From NCBI RefSeq assembly GCF_008001035.1, contig NZ_CP042856.1:1984001-2048000 (forward strand): DNA of 64,000 bases, in the 5' to 3' direction. The notes beneath the pieces were generated by a model. That model worked only from the letters and a program-made list of their open reading frames with translations, was not told the origin of the DNA and did no database searches. A program made the position numbers and the translations under genes. Position 1 is the stretch's first letter, and each line of letters starts with the position of its first letter. The stretch is from Salinibacterium sp. dk2585 (GTDB lineage Bacteria; Actinomycetota; Actinomycetes; Actinomycetales; Microbacteriaceae). Below are positions 1-11,599 of the stretch, piece after piece.

Positions 1-1
1 G

Positions 2-1321
2 CAGGACTGGCTCGAGCAGCCCCACGTCATCTGGTACCACCGCACGACCGGCATCTGGCAGCCTGTCTGGCTCGAGGCTGTTCCGCTGAGCAGCATCCGA
101 AGCGTGCACTGGCGCAGCGACCTGCCCGCGGCGAGCGTGCGCCTCGAGCTCGAGCTCGACAGCCGACCACGCGACATCCATCGGGTACGACTGGAACTGA
201 GCTACGAGGGTGAGCGACTCGCTGCGCTCGAGTACGAGACGGCGGAGCCCCGCAGCACCGCGTGGTGCACACTCCCCCGCCAGGTCAACGGCCAGGCCTA
301 CGAACACCTGCTGTGGTCGCCGGAACACCCCCGCTTGATCGACGCGCGCGTCAGCCTGCTCGATTCGACGGGCGCCATCGTCGACGTCGTCGACTCCTAC
401 CTTGGTCTGCGCAGCCTGGGCGAGGCCGATGGCCGCTTCCTGCTCAACGACCGCCCCTACTACGTGCGCTCGGTGCTCTCGCAGGGCTACTGGCCCGAGT
501 CTCATCTCGCGGCCCCGAGCGCGGAGGCCTTGAGGGACGAGGTCGCCCTCATGAAAGAACTCGGCTTCAACGCCGCACGCCTGCATGAGAAGGCAGAAGA
601 CCCCAGGATGCTCTACTGGGCCGACCGCCTGGGATTGCTGGTCTGGGGCGAGCTGGGCAGTCCCTTCGAGTACTCCGCGCGCAGCGTCGAACGCACGACG
701 AGCGAGTGGATGGCCATCGTGGATCGCGACCGCTCCCATCCCTGCATTGTCACGTGGGTGCCGACGAACGAGAGCTGGGGGGTCCAGCACATCGCCCACG
801 ACTCTGCCCAGCGCCACTTCGCACAGGCGCTCTACCACCTCACGAAGGCACTTGATCCGGAGCGGCTCGTCGTGAGCAACGACGGCTGGGAACACGTGGG
901 CTCTGACCTGCTCACGGTGCACGACTACTCTGCCTCGGGCGAGGAGCTTCGCCAGCGCTATGGCGATGCTAAGGCGGTCACCGCGTTGGCTCACGCTGTC
1001 GGCCCAGCCGGGCGTCGGATGTCCGTGGCCCCACAGCGGGAAGATACTCCCGTCATGGTGACGGAGTTCGGGGGCGTCTCTTTCGCGCCGGGAGATGAGA
1101 AGCGGACGTGGGGGTACAGCACAGCAGCAGACGAGGCTGACTTCGAGAGACGCCTGCGAGAGCTCTTCTCCGCGCTACAGTCCAGCAGCGCGCTTGCCGG
1201 TTTCTGCTACACGCAACTCACCGACACCCTGCAGGAGGCCAACGGGCTGACGGATGCCCGCCGCATCCCCAAGCTGCCCGCAGGGACGATCGCGGCGATC
1301 GTGCGCGGCCACGCGAACTGA
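2..1321 (+). CDS. Glycoside hydrolase family 2 protein, C-terminal part
   Basis: The frame is open at the left edge of the window, so 439 residues of the C-terminal part are visible. It begins within the sugar-binding domain at the TTGIWQPVWLE motif typical of GH2 enzymes, continues through an immunoglobulin-like domain and ends with the TIM barrel. The acid/base glutamate is in the segment VPTNESWG and the nucleophile glutamate in VTEFGGV. Family members are beta-galactosidases, beta-glucuronidases or beta-mannosidases; the substrate cannot be decided here. No signal peptide can be judged because the N-terminus is missing. It converges on yaaA with about 10 bp between the stop codons and shares no operon with anything visible. 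Confidence 0.9.
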   Translation, partial: QDWLEQPHVIWYHRTTGIWQPVWLEAVPLSSIRSVHWRSDLPAASVRLELELDSRPRDIHRVRLELSYEGERLAALEYETAEPRSTAWCTLPRQVNGQAYEHLLWSPEHPRLIDARVSLLDSTGAIVDVVDSYLGLRSLGEADGRFLLNDRPYYVRSVLSQGYWPESHLAAPSAEALRDEVALMKELGFNAARLHEKAEDPRMLYWADRLGLLVWGELGSPFEYSARSVERTTSEWMAIVDRDRSHPCIVTWVPTNESWGVQHIAHDSAQRHFAQALYHLTKALDPERLVVSNDGWEHVGSDLLTVHDYSASGEELRQRYGDAKAVTALAHAVGPAGRRMSVAPQREDTPVMVTEFGGVSFAPGDEKRTWGYSTAADEADFERRLRELFSALQSSSALAGFCYTQLTDTLQEANGLTDARRIPKLPAGTIAAIVRGHAN

Positions 1322-1331
1322 GCGGTGGCGC

Positions 1332-2099
1332 CTAGGCCGCAGCGAGGCTGTTGCGAACGACGAGCTCCAGTTCGCCCTCGCGGCCGGGCTCGAGCGGGAA
1401 CCCGACAGACGCCGACCACTCACAGAGCTCGTCGAGCGTGCGGATCTCGGGTTGGTCGTCGAGAAATGCCCTTACGAACTCGCCCTTGCCCTTCTTGTTG
1501 AAGTGATTGAGCGCGCGCCGACGTCCATCCGCGTCATCCGCCACCACCCGCACGAAACGAGCATCGGCCCGCCGCGGGATCGGCCCGAGCGCCGCATAGG
1601 CTTCGGAGCGCAGGTCGAGGATGATTCCCTCGCGCTGCGAAAGTGATTCGCCGATTGCCTTGACCCACACCCGTTTGAGCGAGATTCCGGGCAGCTTGGA
1701 GTCGTGCGAAAGCCGGTACGCCGGGATGGGGTCGCCCGCTCCCACGAGACCGAACAGGGCGGAGTGGATCGCAATCGTGGCAGAGGCAAACTCGCGCTGC
1801 TGCTGGTCGAGCGAGGGCGCGTCGAGGGCGTCGAAGAGCACCCCGGTGAACCGATCGATCGCGGGGATGGTCGCAGAGCTTCGCAGCTCACGATTCCGCT
1901 CGATCTCGCCACGGAGCCCGGGGCCCACCTTGAGCGCGAGAGCCATTGCATCGAGGTCGCGCGCGAGCTCGCCGAGGGCATCGAGCACGGTCTCGCGCGG
2001 CACCTGCAGTTCGGGAAACGACAAACGCCCCAGGTCGAGTGCTGATCTCTCGTCTCCTCCGGGGTACTTGGACTCCGAGGGGGGAAGGATCAGCAGCAT
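1332..2099 (-). CDS. yaaA: YaaA family peroxide-stress protein (DUF328)
   Basis: This 255-residue protein starts at the ATG that gives MLLILPPSESK, the invariant family N-terminus. An upstream in-frame extension reads into the atpC region and has no homology. The conserved C-terminal motif NHFNKKGKGEFVR, a basic loop of the family, is present. In E. coli YaaA lowers free iron and limits DNA damage during hydrogen peroxide stress by an unknown mechanism; the same role here is inference from the family. It lies 28 bp after atpC on the same strand and may be read through from the ATP synthase operon. No Shine-Dalgarno sequence is obvious. Confidence 0.85.
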   Translation of the reverse strand: MLLILPPSESKYPGGDERSALDLGRLSFPELQVPRETVLDALGELARDLDAMALALKVGPGLRGEIERNRELRSSATIPAIDRFTGVLFDALDAPSLDQQQREFASATIAIHSALFGLVGAGDPIPAYRLSHDSKLPGISLKRVWVKAIGESLSQREGIILDLRSEAYAALGPIPRRADARFVRVVADDADGRRRALNHFNKKGKGEFVRAFLDDQPEIRTLDELCEWSASVGFPLEPGREGELELVVRNSLAAA

Positions 2100-2127
2100 C
2101 GACGCTGGGGCGTGTGACTGAGTCGGA

Positions 2128-2394
2128 TCAGGCGTTCGTGAGCGCCGCGTGGCGCGCCACGATCGTGATGCTGTCGTTCTCGACGGAGAGGAAGCCATCT
2201 GCCGCGTCTGCGGCGATGTTGCCACCATCCTCGAGCGTCACCCGCACAGCGCCTGCACCAAGGATCGCAAGCATGGGCTCGTGGCCGGGGAGGATACCGA
2301 TCTCACCCTCCGTCGTGCGTGCCACAACCATGCGAGCCGTGCCGGTCCACACTTCGCTGTCGGCTGAGACGATGCTCACCTTGAGCGAGGCCAT
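2128..2394 (-). CDS. atpC: F1Fo ATP synthase subunit epsilon
   Basis: An 88-residue epsilon subunit, the last gene of the ATP synthase operon. It starts at MASLKVSIVS; a longer reading frame exists but the first eleven residues are not part of the family. The beta-sandwich domain is present, including EIGILPGHEPMLAILG. The C-terminal helical hairpin of longer epsilon subunits is missing, which is common in actinobacteria and shortens the autoinhibitory arm. The subunit sits in the central stalk, couples rotation to the beta subunits and restrains ATP hydrolysis. It follows atpD by 2 nt. Confidence 0.96.
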   Translation of the reverse strand: MASLKVSIVSADSEVWTGTARMVVARTTEGEIGILPGHEPMLAILGAGAVRVTLEDGGNIAADAADGFLSVENDSITIVARHAALTNA

Positions 2395-2396
2395 GA

Positions 2397-3935
<1,539 letters not shown>

Positions 3936-4835
3936 TTATTTCGAGCTCGACAGGGCGTCAGCGCCGCCCACGATCTCGGAAATCTGTTGGGTGATCTCGG
4001 CCTGGCGGGCGTTGTTGGCCAGACGCGTGTAGTCAAGGATGAGGTTGTCAGCGTTGTCGCTCGCAGACTTCATCGCCTTCTGGGTCGCTGCGTGCTTCGC
4101 CGTGGCCGACTGCAGCATCGCGTTGAAGATGCGACTCTCGATGTAGACAGGAAGCAGGCCGTCGAGCACATCGCCGACCTCGGGCTCGAACTCATACAGC
4201 GGGTAGAGCTCGGATGAGTCCGGCGCCTCGACACCCTCGACAACCTCAAGGGGCAGGAGACGAACAACCTCGGGAGTCTGCGTCAACATGCTCACGAAGC
4301 GGTTGTAGACGATGTGGATCTCGTCAACGCCGCCCTCCTCTGCCGGACGCACGAATGCGTCGACGAGGTTTTGCCCGATCTCCTGCGCCGTGTCGAACAC
4401 CGGGTTGTCGGTCTCGCCCACCCAGCTCTCGACAAAGTCACGCTTGCGGAATGCGAAGTAGCCAACGGCCTTGCGCCCGACGAGGTAGTACACAACCTCC
4501 TTGCCCTCGCTGCGCAGCAGCGTGGCAAGCTCTTCGGCCTCGCGGAGAACGTTCGAGTTGAACGCTCCCGCGAGTCCGCGGTCGGAGGTGAAGATGACGA
4601 CCGCTGCGCGGTCGACCCTCTCCGGCTCCGTGGTCAGGATGTGGTCGACATTCGAGAACGTGGCCACGGCCGACACCGCACGGGTGATGGCACGCGAGTA
4701 CGGAGTCGATGCCGCCATGCGGGCCTGCGCCTTGGCGATGCGCGATGCCGCGATCAGCTCCATGGCACGGGTGATCTTCTTGGTCGTCTGGGCAGAACGA
4801 ATTTTCTGCCGGTAGACCCGAAGTTGCGCTCCCAT
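3936..4835 (-). CDS. atpG: F1Fo ATP synthase subunit gamma
   Basis: The 299-residue gamma subunit is the rotating central shaft of F1. The N-terminal helix motif [20 protein letters not shown] and the C-terminal coiled-coil segment ending in [18 protein letters not shown] are both typical. Length is normal for actinobacteria. It lies between atpA and atpD in the standard order, 51 nt after the atpA stop. No irregularities are seen. Confidence 0.97.
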   Translation of the reverse strand: MGAQLRVYRQKIRSAQTTKKITRAMELIAASRIAKAQARMAASTPYSRAITRAVSAVATFSNVDHILTTEPERVDRAAVVIFTSDRGLAGAFNSNVLREAEELATLLRSEGKEVVYYLVGRKAVGYFAFRKRDFVESWVGETDNPVFDTAQEIGQNLVDAFVRPAEEGGVDEIHIVYNRFVSMLTQTPEVVRLLPLEVVEGVEAPDSSELYPLYEFEPEVGDVLDGLLPVYIESRIFNAMLQSATAKHAATQKAMKSASDNADNLILDYTRLANNARQAEITQQISEIVGGADALSSSK

Positions 4836-4886
4836 GTTTCTCTCAGTCCTCAGTCAGTGGTTCGATGCGGTGGCGTCTGATCGTCG

Positions 4887-6524
4887 TCAGCGCTTCTGCT
4901 TGACGATCTTCTCCTGGTGGACCTCGTCGGCTTCGAGCTCTTCGAACTGCTCGTTGCCGGCCGAGATGAGCGGCTTGCCCTCGCCCGTCTGGAACTCGAG
5001 CTTGAACTTCTCCACTGCCGCGGAGAGCTCGTCGACCGTGTTGTCGTCGAGCACGTTGGTCTCGCGCAGGGTGTCGAGCACCTTGGTGTTGCGACGCAGG
5101 TAGTCGAGCAGCTCGCGCTCGAAGCGGAGGATGTCCTCCACCGGGACCTCGTCGAGCTTGCCGTTCGTGCCAGCCCAGATCGAGACGACCTGGTCCTCGA
5201 CGGGGTACGGCGAGTACTGCGGCTGGCGCAGCAGCTCGGTGAGGCGTTCGCCACGGGCCAGCTGGCGGCGGCTCGCTGCATCGAGGTCCGATGCGAAGAG
5301 CGCGAATGCCTGCAGCGAGCGGTACTGGGCGAGCTCGAGCTTCAGGGTTCCGGAGACCTTCTTGATCGACTTGACCTGAGCGTCACCACCGACTCGCGAC
5401 ACCGAGATGCCCACGTCGACCGCGGGACGCTGGTTGGCGTTGAAGAGGTCGGACTGGAGGAAGATCTGGCCGTCGGTGATCGAGATCACGTTGGTCGGAA
5501 TGTACGCCGAGACGTCGTTGGCCTTGGTCTCGATGAGCGGGAGCCCCGTCATCGAACCCGCGCCGAGCTCGTCGGAGAGCTTGGCACAACGCTCCAGCAG
5601 GCGGGAGTGTAGGTAGAAGACGTCACCGGGGTACGCCTCACGTCCCGGCGGGCGACGGAGGAGGAGCGATACGGCGCGGTATGCCTCAGCCTGCTTCGAC
5701 AGGTCATCGAAGACGATGAGCACGTGCTTGCCGCCGTACATCCAGTGCTGGCCGATCGCCGAGCCGGTGTAAGGAGCGAGGTACTTGAAGCCGGCAGGGT
5801 CGGATGCGGGAGAGGCGACGATCGTCGTGTACTCCATCGCGCCGGCCTCTTCGAGAGCGCCCTTGACCGCGGCGATCGTCGAGCCCTTCTGGCCGATCGC
5901 GACGTAGATGCAGCGAACCTGCTTGTTGACGTCGCCCGACTCCCAGTTGGCCTTCTGGTTGATGATCGTGTCGATCGCGATGGCGGTCTTACCGGTCTGG
6001 CGGTCACCGATGATCAGCTGGCGCTGGCCGCGGCCGATCGGGATCATGGCGTCGATGGCCTTGATTCCGGTCTGCATCGGCTCGTGCACCGACTTGCGCG
6101 CCATGACGCCGGGAGCCTGGAGCTCAAGGGCGCGGCGGCCTTCGGCTGCGATCTCACCCAGGCCGTCGATGGGGGTGCCGAGCGGGTCGACAACGCGGCC
6201 CAGGTAGGCGTCGCCCACGGGCACGGAAAGGACCTCGCCCGTGCGGGTCACCTCCTGGCCGGCCTCGATGCCGCTGAACTCACCGAGCACGACGACACCC
6301 ACCTCGCTCTCGTCGAGGTTGAGGGCGAGGCCGAGCGTGCCGTCGGCGAAGCGGATGAGCTCGTTCGCCATCACGCCGGGGAGTCCCTCGACGTGGGCGA
6401 TGCCGTCCGCAGCGTCTACGACGTGACCGATCTCGGTGGTCGTGGCCTTCGACGGGTCGTAGGACTGGACGAAGTCCTTGAGAGCATTGCGGATCTCGTC
6501 CGGGCTGATCGTTACGTCTGCCAT
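4887..6524 (-). CDS. atpA: F1Fo ATP synthase subunit alpha
   Basis: The 545-residue non-catalytic nucleotide-binding subunit of F1. The Walker A motif GDRQTGKT is at residues 173-180, and [19 protein letters not shown], the alpha-subunit signature region, is near residue 372. The acidic C-terminal tail with a basic end ([18 protein letters not shown]) is the usual actinobacterial extension. The ATG lies 56 nt after the atpH stop. Alpha alternates with beta in the F1 hexamer and contributes residues to the catalytic sites. Confidence 0.97.
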   Translation of the reverse strand: MADVTISPDEIRNALKDFVQSYDPSKATTTEIGHVVDAADGIAHVEGLPGVMANELIRFADGTLGLALNLDESEVGVVVLGEFSGIEAGQEVTRTGEVLSVPVGDAYLGRVVDPLGTPIDGLGEIAAEGRRALELQAPGVMARKSVHEPMQTGIKAIDAMIPIGRGQRQLIIGDRQTGKTAIAIDTIINQKANWESGDVNKQVRCIYVAIGQKGSTIAAVKGALEEAGAMEYTTIVASPASDPAGFKYLAPYTGSAIGQHWMYGGKHVLIVFDDLSKQAEAYRAVSLLLRRPPGREAYPGDVFYLHSRLLERCAKLSDELGAGSMTGLPLIETKANDVSAYIPTNVISITDGQIFLQSDLFNANQRPAVDVGISVSRVGGDAQVKSIKKVSGTLKLELAQYRSLQAFALFASDLDAASRRQLARGERLTELLRQPQYSPYPVEDQVVSIWAGTNGKLDEVPVEDILRFERELLDYLRRNTKVLDTLRETNVLDDNTVDELSAAVEKFKLEFQTGEGKPLISAGNEQFEELEADEVHQEKIVKQKR

Positions 6525-6580
6525 GTGGGTTTCCTTGTCTTAGCGGTACCAGCTGGCACCGAGGCGTGGGGGGTGCCGGG

Positions 6581-7369
6581 TCAGCCGGCGAGTTGCTGCC
6601 GTAGCTCGGCGAGGCGGGCAGCGACGCTTCCGTCGATTACCTCGTCACCGATCACGATGCGGACTCCCCCGACGAGCGAGGGATCCACCAGTTCATTGAA
6701 TCTGACATTGCCGTACCGGCCGGAGAGTGCGCTGCGAAGACGGTCACGCGAGGAGTCATCGAGGGGCGATGCCGTCGACACGGTCGCCAGCACGCTGTTC
6801 TCCTGCTCCGCGACGATCCTCGCGGCGTCAGTGACCAGACGCGACAGCCGACGCCCTCGCGGCTGCTGCACCAGGTGCCGCACGATCGCGAGGGTCGCGG
6901 CCGAGACGCGCTCACCAAGCAGCGCCGACACCAGCTCTGCCTTGCCGGATGCGGATGCGAGCTTCGACCCGAGTGAGAGTTCGAGCTCCGGGGAGCTGGT
7001 GACCATCTGCTCGATCGCGAAGAGCTCGCTGGCCACATCGGCGTCGGTGGAGTCCGCCGCGCAGCGAATGGCGACGTCCTCGATGCTCGCGAGCAGGTCG
7101 TCGGCACGCGACCACCGCTCGCTGACAATGCTCACGAGGAGCGAGAGCGCGTTCGCGCTCAGCGAGGAGCCGAAGACTGCGCGAACAGCCGCCGCCTTCA
7201 CTTCCGCGTCGCCAGCAGGCTCGGCGAGAAGCGTCCTCAGCTGGAGGGAGGAGCCGATCGCCCGCCCGGCAGAGAACAGTTCCTCTGCGAGTGAGATATC
7301 GGAGGTGCCCTCCAACGTCTGCAACGCGGCGCGAGCCGCCGCCTGTGCCTTCCTCGTGGCCGATGCCAT
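6581..7369 (-). CDS. atpH: F1Fo ATP synthase subunit delta
   Basis: A 262-residue delta subunit, the peripheral-stalk clamp that holds F1 against rotation. It is longer than the roughly 180 residues of E. coli delta, as is usual in actinobacteria. The conserved C-terminal region VDPSLVGGVRIVIGDEVIDGS is intact. The start codon lies 2 nt past the atpF stop, so the two are probably translated together. Confidence 0.95.
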   Translation of the reverse strand: MASATRKAQAAARAALQTLEGTSDISLAEELFSAGRAIGSSLQLRTLLAEPAGDAEVKAAAVRAVFGSSLSANALSLLVSIVSERWSRADDLLASIEDVAIRCAADSTDADVASELFAIEQMVTSSPELELSLGSKLASASGKAELVSALLGERVSAATLAIVRHLVQQPRGRRLSRLVTDAARIVAEQENSVLATVSTASPLDDSSRDRLRSALSGRYGNVRFNELVDPSLVGGVRIVIGDEVIDGSVAARLAELRQQLAG

Positions 7370-7371
7370 TG

Positions 7372-7929
7372 CTACTTCCCTGCGCTTGATTCTGAGGACT
7401 CGAGGTCGGCGAGGAAGGAGTCCACCAGGGCGGCTGCCTTCTTGTCGTCGCTGAGCTGCGAGCCGATCACGCTTGACGCGAGGTCGAGTGCGAGCACGCC
7501 AACCTCAGAGCGGAGCGATGCAAGAGCGGCCTGGCGCTCAGCCTCGATCTGCGTTGCCGCGTTCGCGGTGAGTCGGGCGGCCTCGGCCGCGGCCTGCTCC
7601 TTCAGCTCATTGAGGATCGTGATGCCGTCAAGACGAGCCTGCTCACGGATCCGGCCGGCCTCGCTCCGCGCCTCTGCGAGAAGCTCGTTGTACTTCTCGA
7701 GCTGCGCGGCGGCTTCTGCCTGTGCACTCTCAGCCTTCTCGATGTTCCCCTCGATCGCGGCCGAACGCTCGTCCAAGACCTTGGAGAACTTCGGTACCGC
7801 GAACTTCCAGAAGAAGAACAGGATGACAAAGAATACGACCGCAGACCAAACGATGTCGTAGACCGGGGGAATGAAGAGCTCGATCCCCTCGGGGGCCCCT
7901 CCCCCAGCCGCAGCCAATTCGAAAGTCAT
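7372..7929 (-). CDS. atpF: F1Fo ATP synthase subunit b
   Basis: A 185-residue b subunit. One membrane helix (about residues 26-46, VWSAVVFFVILFFFWKFAVP) is followed by a long charged coiled coil that forms the peripheral stalk and binds delta. The leading segment GGGAPEGIELFIPP precedes the helix. It lies 8 nt from atpE and 2 nt from atpH in the operon. The length is normal. Confidence 0.95.
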   Translation of the reverse strand: MTFELAAAGGGAPEGIELFIPPVYDIVWSAVVFFVILFFFWKFAVPKFSKVLDERSAAIEGNIEKAESAQAEAAAQLEKYNELLAEARSEAGRIREQARLDGITILNELKEQAAAEAARLTANAATQIEAERQAALASLRSEVGVLALDLASSVIGSQLSDDKKAAALVDSFLADLESSESSAGK

Positions 7930-7937
7930 CCCGATTC

Positions 7938-8207
<270 letters not shown>

Positions 8208-8268
8208 TCAATGTTCGTTCTTATGGTCCTTACGAGCGCCCGTAGGTGACCGCTCGACAAGAGTGGTG

Positions 8269-9084
8269 CTAGTGCTCCTCCGCAACCGCCTGCTGGATGT
8301 AGACGGTCGTCAGAAGAGTGAAGACATAGGCCTGCAGCACCGAGACAGCCAGCTCGATGAGGGTCATGATGAACCCTGCCGCAAGCGTGCCGACCCCGAT
8401 GAGCGGGAACCATCCGTCAGCGGTGAAGAAGAAGAAGTGGGTCGCTGAGAAACACAGCACCAGGAGGATGTGGCCGACCATGAAGTTCAACAGCAGTCGG
8501 AGGGCCAGCGAGAGCGGCCTCACGAGGAAGATGTTGATGAACTCGATGGGTGTCAGCAGGATGTAGAGCGGCCACGGCACCCCGGCCGGCACGAGCGCGT
8601 TCTTGAAGAACTTGCCAGCTCCAACCTCTTTGATGCCCGCATAGATGAAGGCAACGTAGGAGACCAGGCCGATCAGGAGCGGCAGGCCGATCACCGAGGT
8701 TCCCGCGATGTTCAATCCCGGGATGATTCCGGCGATGTTGATGAAGAAGATGCCGAAGAAGATCGCTGCGAGGAGCGGGAAGAAACGACGGCCGAGGTCG
8801 CGGCCGAGGATGTCCTCCGCAATGTTCGTGCGGACGAACCCCATCGCCATCTCGACGATGCTCTGCCCGCGGCCCGGGACGACGCGAGCACGCCGGAGTG
8901 CGAGCCAGAAGAGAAGGATCAGCACCGCCGTCATCAGGAGACGGATGAGCATGATGCGGTTCATCTCGAACGGCGTGCCCTCGAAGAGGAATGCGGGCGG
9001 GAAGAACTCGTCAAGCGTCGGGGGGTGGAACCCGTCACCCTCGGAAGCCGTGGGGATTAACATCGCTGCGTGCAGCAAGTTCAC
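8269..9084 (-). CDS. atpB: F1Fo ATP synthase subunit a
   Basis: A 271-residue integral membrane subunit carrying the proton half-channels. Several hydrophobic helices are visible, and the essential arginine is R196 in LSLALRLLLNFMVGH. The GTG at the given start has AGGAGA six bases upstream, which favours it over the internal ATG seven codons later. It is the first structural gene of the operon and follows the small AtpI-like gene. Confidence 0.95.
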   Translation of the reverse strand: MNLLHAAMLIPTASEGDGFHPPTLDEFFPPAFLFEGTPFEMNRIMLIRLLMTAVLILLFWLALRRARVVPGRGQSIVEMAMGFVRTNIAEDILGRDLGRRFFPLLAAIFFGIFFINIAGIIPGLNIAGTSVIGLPLLIGLVSYVAFIYAGIKEVGAGKFFKNALVPAGVPWPLYILLTPIEFINIFLVRPLSLALRLLLNFMVGHILLVLCFSATHFFFFTADGWFPLIGVGTLAAGFIMTLIELAVSVLQAYVFTLLTTVYIQQAVAEEH

Positions 9085-9210
9085 GCGCTGTCTCCTGTGG
9101 TGATGGGGGCGCCCGCAAGTGCGGCGACGCAGTCGGACATCGGCTGCCAGGCAGTGATCGCTATGGGCTGCGAATCACGCCTTGAGAACTCTATCAATCT
9201 GATGGCCCGC

Positions 9211-9675
9211 TCAGGAAATCGAGGGGCGGTCGGAATTGCCGGCATCCGCGTCGGGAAGGACCGAATCGTCGACGTAGGACTGCCGCGCTGTCATGACAAC
9301 GACCACATCGACGGCCAGGGTGCCAACGATTGCGGCGACCATGCTGAGGAACAACACCATCGGCTGCACGAAGTCGAGGCTGGTGATGAGCGCCAGCAGT
9401 GCGATAAAGACGATGATCTTGAGCAGCCAGGAGCCGAGCACGATGCCGAAGAAGGTCGTGACCGGCTGCTTGATGGCAATCATGATGCTGACGGCGGTGA
9501 TGATCGCGAAGATCACGGCAAGCGCAGTGCCGACGAGAGCGCTGAGCAGGCCGTCCATGCCCGCGACGGCATAGCCTGCAAGCCCACCCACGACCGCGAT
9601 CACGACCGCCACCAGGGACGTGTAGATGATTGTCTTGCGCAGGATGGCCGGCGCCGGGTTGCTCGTATTGCTCAT
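9211..9675 (-). CDS. AtpI-like small membrane protein
   Basis: A 154-residue protein with four predicted membrane segments (about residues 17-37, 43-65, 76-96 and 103-125) and a hydrophilic acidic C-terminus. The position directly before atpB, the size and the four-helix pattern match AtpI/Uncl-type proteins, which help assemble the c-ring and move magnesium. Sequence conservation in this family is low, so the assignment relies mainly on topology and context. Its ATG overlaps the wecA stop as ATGA, so it is probably co-transcribed with wecA. The 126 bp to atpB could hold an additional atp promoter, but I could not identify one with confidence. Confidence 0.75.
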   Translation of the reverse strand: MSNTSNPAPAILRKTIIYTSLVAVVIAVVGGLAGYAVAGMDGLLSALVGTALAVIFAIITAVSIMIAIKQPVTTFFGIVLGSWLLKIIVFIALLALITSLDFVQPMVLFLSMVAAIVGTLAVDVVVVMTARQSYVDDSVLPDADAGNSDRPSIS

Positions 9676-10898
9676 GGACGTTCGCTTTCTGTTGGAATCT
9701 GGGCGCGCTCTGCCTCGGCTGCAGCGGCATCAAGAGGGTCGAAGCTCGGGTCGAAAGGGACGTCTGAGCCGGGGCGTGCATTTTGCACGGCGGCCTCCAG
9801 CACCTTGCGTTTGGTGAGGGGCGCGAGTGTGAACCAGGCGCTCAGCGTGAAGCCTGCGACGACGAAGGCGAGGGCCCACCAGAAGGGCACGAACATGAAG
9901 AGGAGTGTGCCCACCGCGACGACCGCCGTCCACGCGTAGAAGATCAACACGGCATGGAAGTGGGAATGGCCCATGTCGAGCAGGCGGTGGTGCAGGTGCT
10001 GCCGGTCGGCCGAGAACGGCGACTTTCCGGCGCGGAGCCGACGGACCACGGCGAGCGCAAAATCGAGGAGCGGAACGATCAGTATCGCGAAGGGCAGCAG
10101 GATCGGGATGAAGGCTGGCAGGAGCTGACGACCCGATTCCAGCGCGGCGGGATCGACCTGCCCCGTCACGGAGATCGCGGAGGCAGCCATCAGCAGGCCC
10201 ACCAGGAGGGCACCCGCATCCCCCATGAACAGGCGCGCCGGGTGCCAATTGAGGGGCAGGAAGCCGAGGCACGCGCCCGCGAGGGCCACCGTGATGAGGG
10301 AGGCAAGGTTGAAGTACTCAGACTCCCCCACGCCGTTGGAGAGGATGTAGGTGTAGACGAAGAAGACGCCATTCGCGATGATCGCGACGCCAGCGACAAG
10401 CCCGTCCAGTCCGTCAATGAAATTGACCGCATTCATGACGAGCACGACCGCAATGACGGTGAGGACGAGACCCGTCACTGGCGGCACGATCGTGACTCCC
10501 CCGATCGGGAGTGTCGTGAGCTGGATGCCCTGCCAGACGAGGATGCCGGCCGCGATCATCTGCCCCGTCAGCTTCGTGAGCCAGTCGAGGTCCCAGATGT
10601 CGTCGGCGACGCCGATGAGCACGATCAGGAGGGCGCCAGCCAGGAGACCCAGCACGGGGCCGGGGTCGACGAAGACGAGATGGAAGCGGTCGAGCTGCGA
10701 CGCCACTCCAAAGGCAACAAGCACGCCAATGAACATCGCGACACCGCCAAGGCGCGGCGTGGGGCGCGTGTGCACATCGCGTTCCCGGATCTTGGGATAG
10801 AGACGGAACCGCAGGCTGAGCTTCAGGATCACGAAGGAGAGCACGAACGTCACAACGGCGGAGAGTCCGCCGATGAGCACATAGAAGATGATCCTCAT
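9672..10898 (-). CDS. wecA: MraY/WecA-family undecaprenyl-phosphate GlcNAc-1-phosphate transferase
   Basis: A 408-residue polytopic enzyme that transfers a sugar-1-phosphate from a UDP-sugar to a polyprenyl phosphate, starting synthesis of a cell-wall-linked glycan. The family motifs are all present: ADDIWDLDW, NAVNFIDGLDGL and the histidine-rich HHRLLDMGHSHFH. About eleven membrane segments are predicted. The mycobacterial counterpart (WecA/Rfe) starts the linker that joins arabinogalactan to peptidoglycan. In this organism it is likely to start a teichoic-acid-like or other secondary polymer, which is inference. It overlaps the Sua5-type gene upstream and the AtpI-like gene downstream by 4 nt each. 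Confidence 0.92.
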   Translation of the reverse strand: MRIIFYVLIGGLSAVVTFVLSFVILKLSLRFRLYPKIRERDVHTRPTPRLGGVAMFIGVLVAFGVASQLDRFHLVFVDPGPVLGLLAGALLIVLIGVADDIWDLDWLTKLTGQMIAAGILVWQGIQLTTLPIGGVTIVPPVTGLVLTVIAVVLVMNAVNFIDGLDGLVAGVAIIANGVFFVYTYILSNGVGESEYFNLASLITVALAGACLGFLPLNWHPARLFMGDAGALLVGLLMAASAISVTGQVDPAALESGRQLLPAFIPILLPFAILIVPLLDFALAVVRRLRAGKSPFSADRQHLHHRLLDMGHSHFHAVLIFYAWTAVVAVGTLLFMFVPFWWALAFVVAGFTLSAWFTLAPLTKRKVLEAAVQNARPGSDVPFDPSFDPLDAAAAEAERAQIPTESERP

Positions 10899-11557
10899 GC
10901 GGGAGAGCCGCCACCCGTCGACCGCTCGAGCACGGCGGCGATCGCGGCATCCGTCACCGCTCCATGGCGCACGATCGTGAGGCCGTGCGAAGCGACGCGG
11001 GAGGCATCGATGATGGTCGAGCCCTGGGTGCCGCCCTCCCCGCCATCGAGGTAGACCGCGACGCTGTCGCCGAGCATCCGCTCAGCCTCCTGCACCGTCG
11101 TCGCGGCGGGCTGGCCAGTCAGGTTCGCGGATGACACCGCAAGCGGTCCGGTCTCTGCGAGCAGCGCAAGCGCGATAGGACTCGCGGGCATGCGGAGCGC
11201 GACGGTGCCCGCCGTCTCGCCCAGGTCCCAGTCGAGCGACTCGCGGGCGGGCAGGATCACCGTCAGGCCACCCGGCCAGAACTCGTCGACCAATGCGCGC
11301 ACCTCGTCGGGCACCTCGGCGGCGAGGGCGTCGAGGGTCGCGAGGTTCGGGATCAGCACGGGCGGAGGCGACTGGCGACCGCGGCCCTTGGCATCAAGGA
11401 GGCGCTGCACGGCCTTCGGCTTGAAGGCGTCGGCCGCGACACCGTAGACGGTGTCTGTCGGCATGACGACGAGCTCCCCGCGGCCGATAGCAGTCCTCGC
11501 GAGGCGCATGCCATTGAGGAGTTCGCCCGGGTCTGAGCAGTCGTGAATGGTCGCCAT
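10895..11557 (-). CDS. L-threonylcarbamoyladenylate synthase (Sua5/YrdC/YwlC family)
   Basis: A 220-residue protein with a YrdC domain spanning almost the whole length. It converts threonine, bicarbonate and ATP into threonylcarbamoyl-AMP, the donor for t6A37 of tRNAs reading ANN codons. The motifs MPTDTVYGVAADAF and VSSANLTGQPA are clear. The extra C-terminal Sua5 domain is absent, so this is the short TsaC/YwlC-type form. It lies 42 bp from prmC and overlaps wecA by 4 nt. Its neighbours prfA and prmC also serve translation. Confidence 0.93.
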   Translation of the reverse strand: MATIHDCSDPGELLNGMRLARTAIGRGELVVMPTDTVYGVAADAFKPKAVQRLLDAKGRGRQSPPPVLIPNLATLDALAAEVPDEVRALVDEFWPGGLTVILPARESLDWDLGETAGTVALRMPASPIALALLAETGPLAVSSANLTGQPAATTVQEAERMLGDSVAVYLDGGEGGTQGSTIIDASRVASHGLTIVRHGAVTDAAIAAVLERSTGGGSPA

Positions 11558-11599
11558 GTCGGGGGTAATCCTATCGGCGGGCCGCTGTATGGGCCGTGT

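Noticed and set aside
5724-7454. 576-codon plus-strand frame opposite atpA, atpH and the end of atpF
   Set aside because: Antisense to ATP synthase genes; no domain, no ribosome-binding site.
9085-9210. atp operon promoter with TTGATA between the AtpI-like gene and atpB
   Set aside because: A -35-like TTGATA is present on the minus strand but no -10 at acceptable spacing was found.
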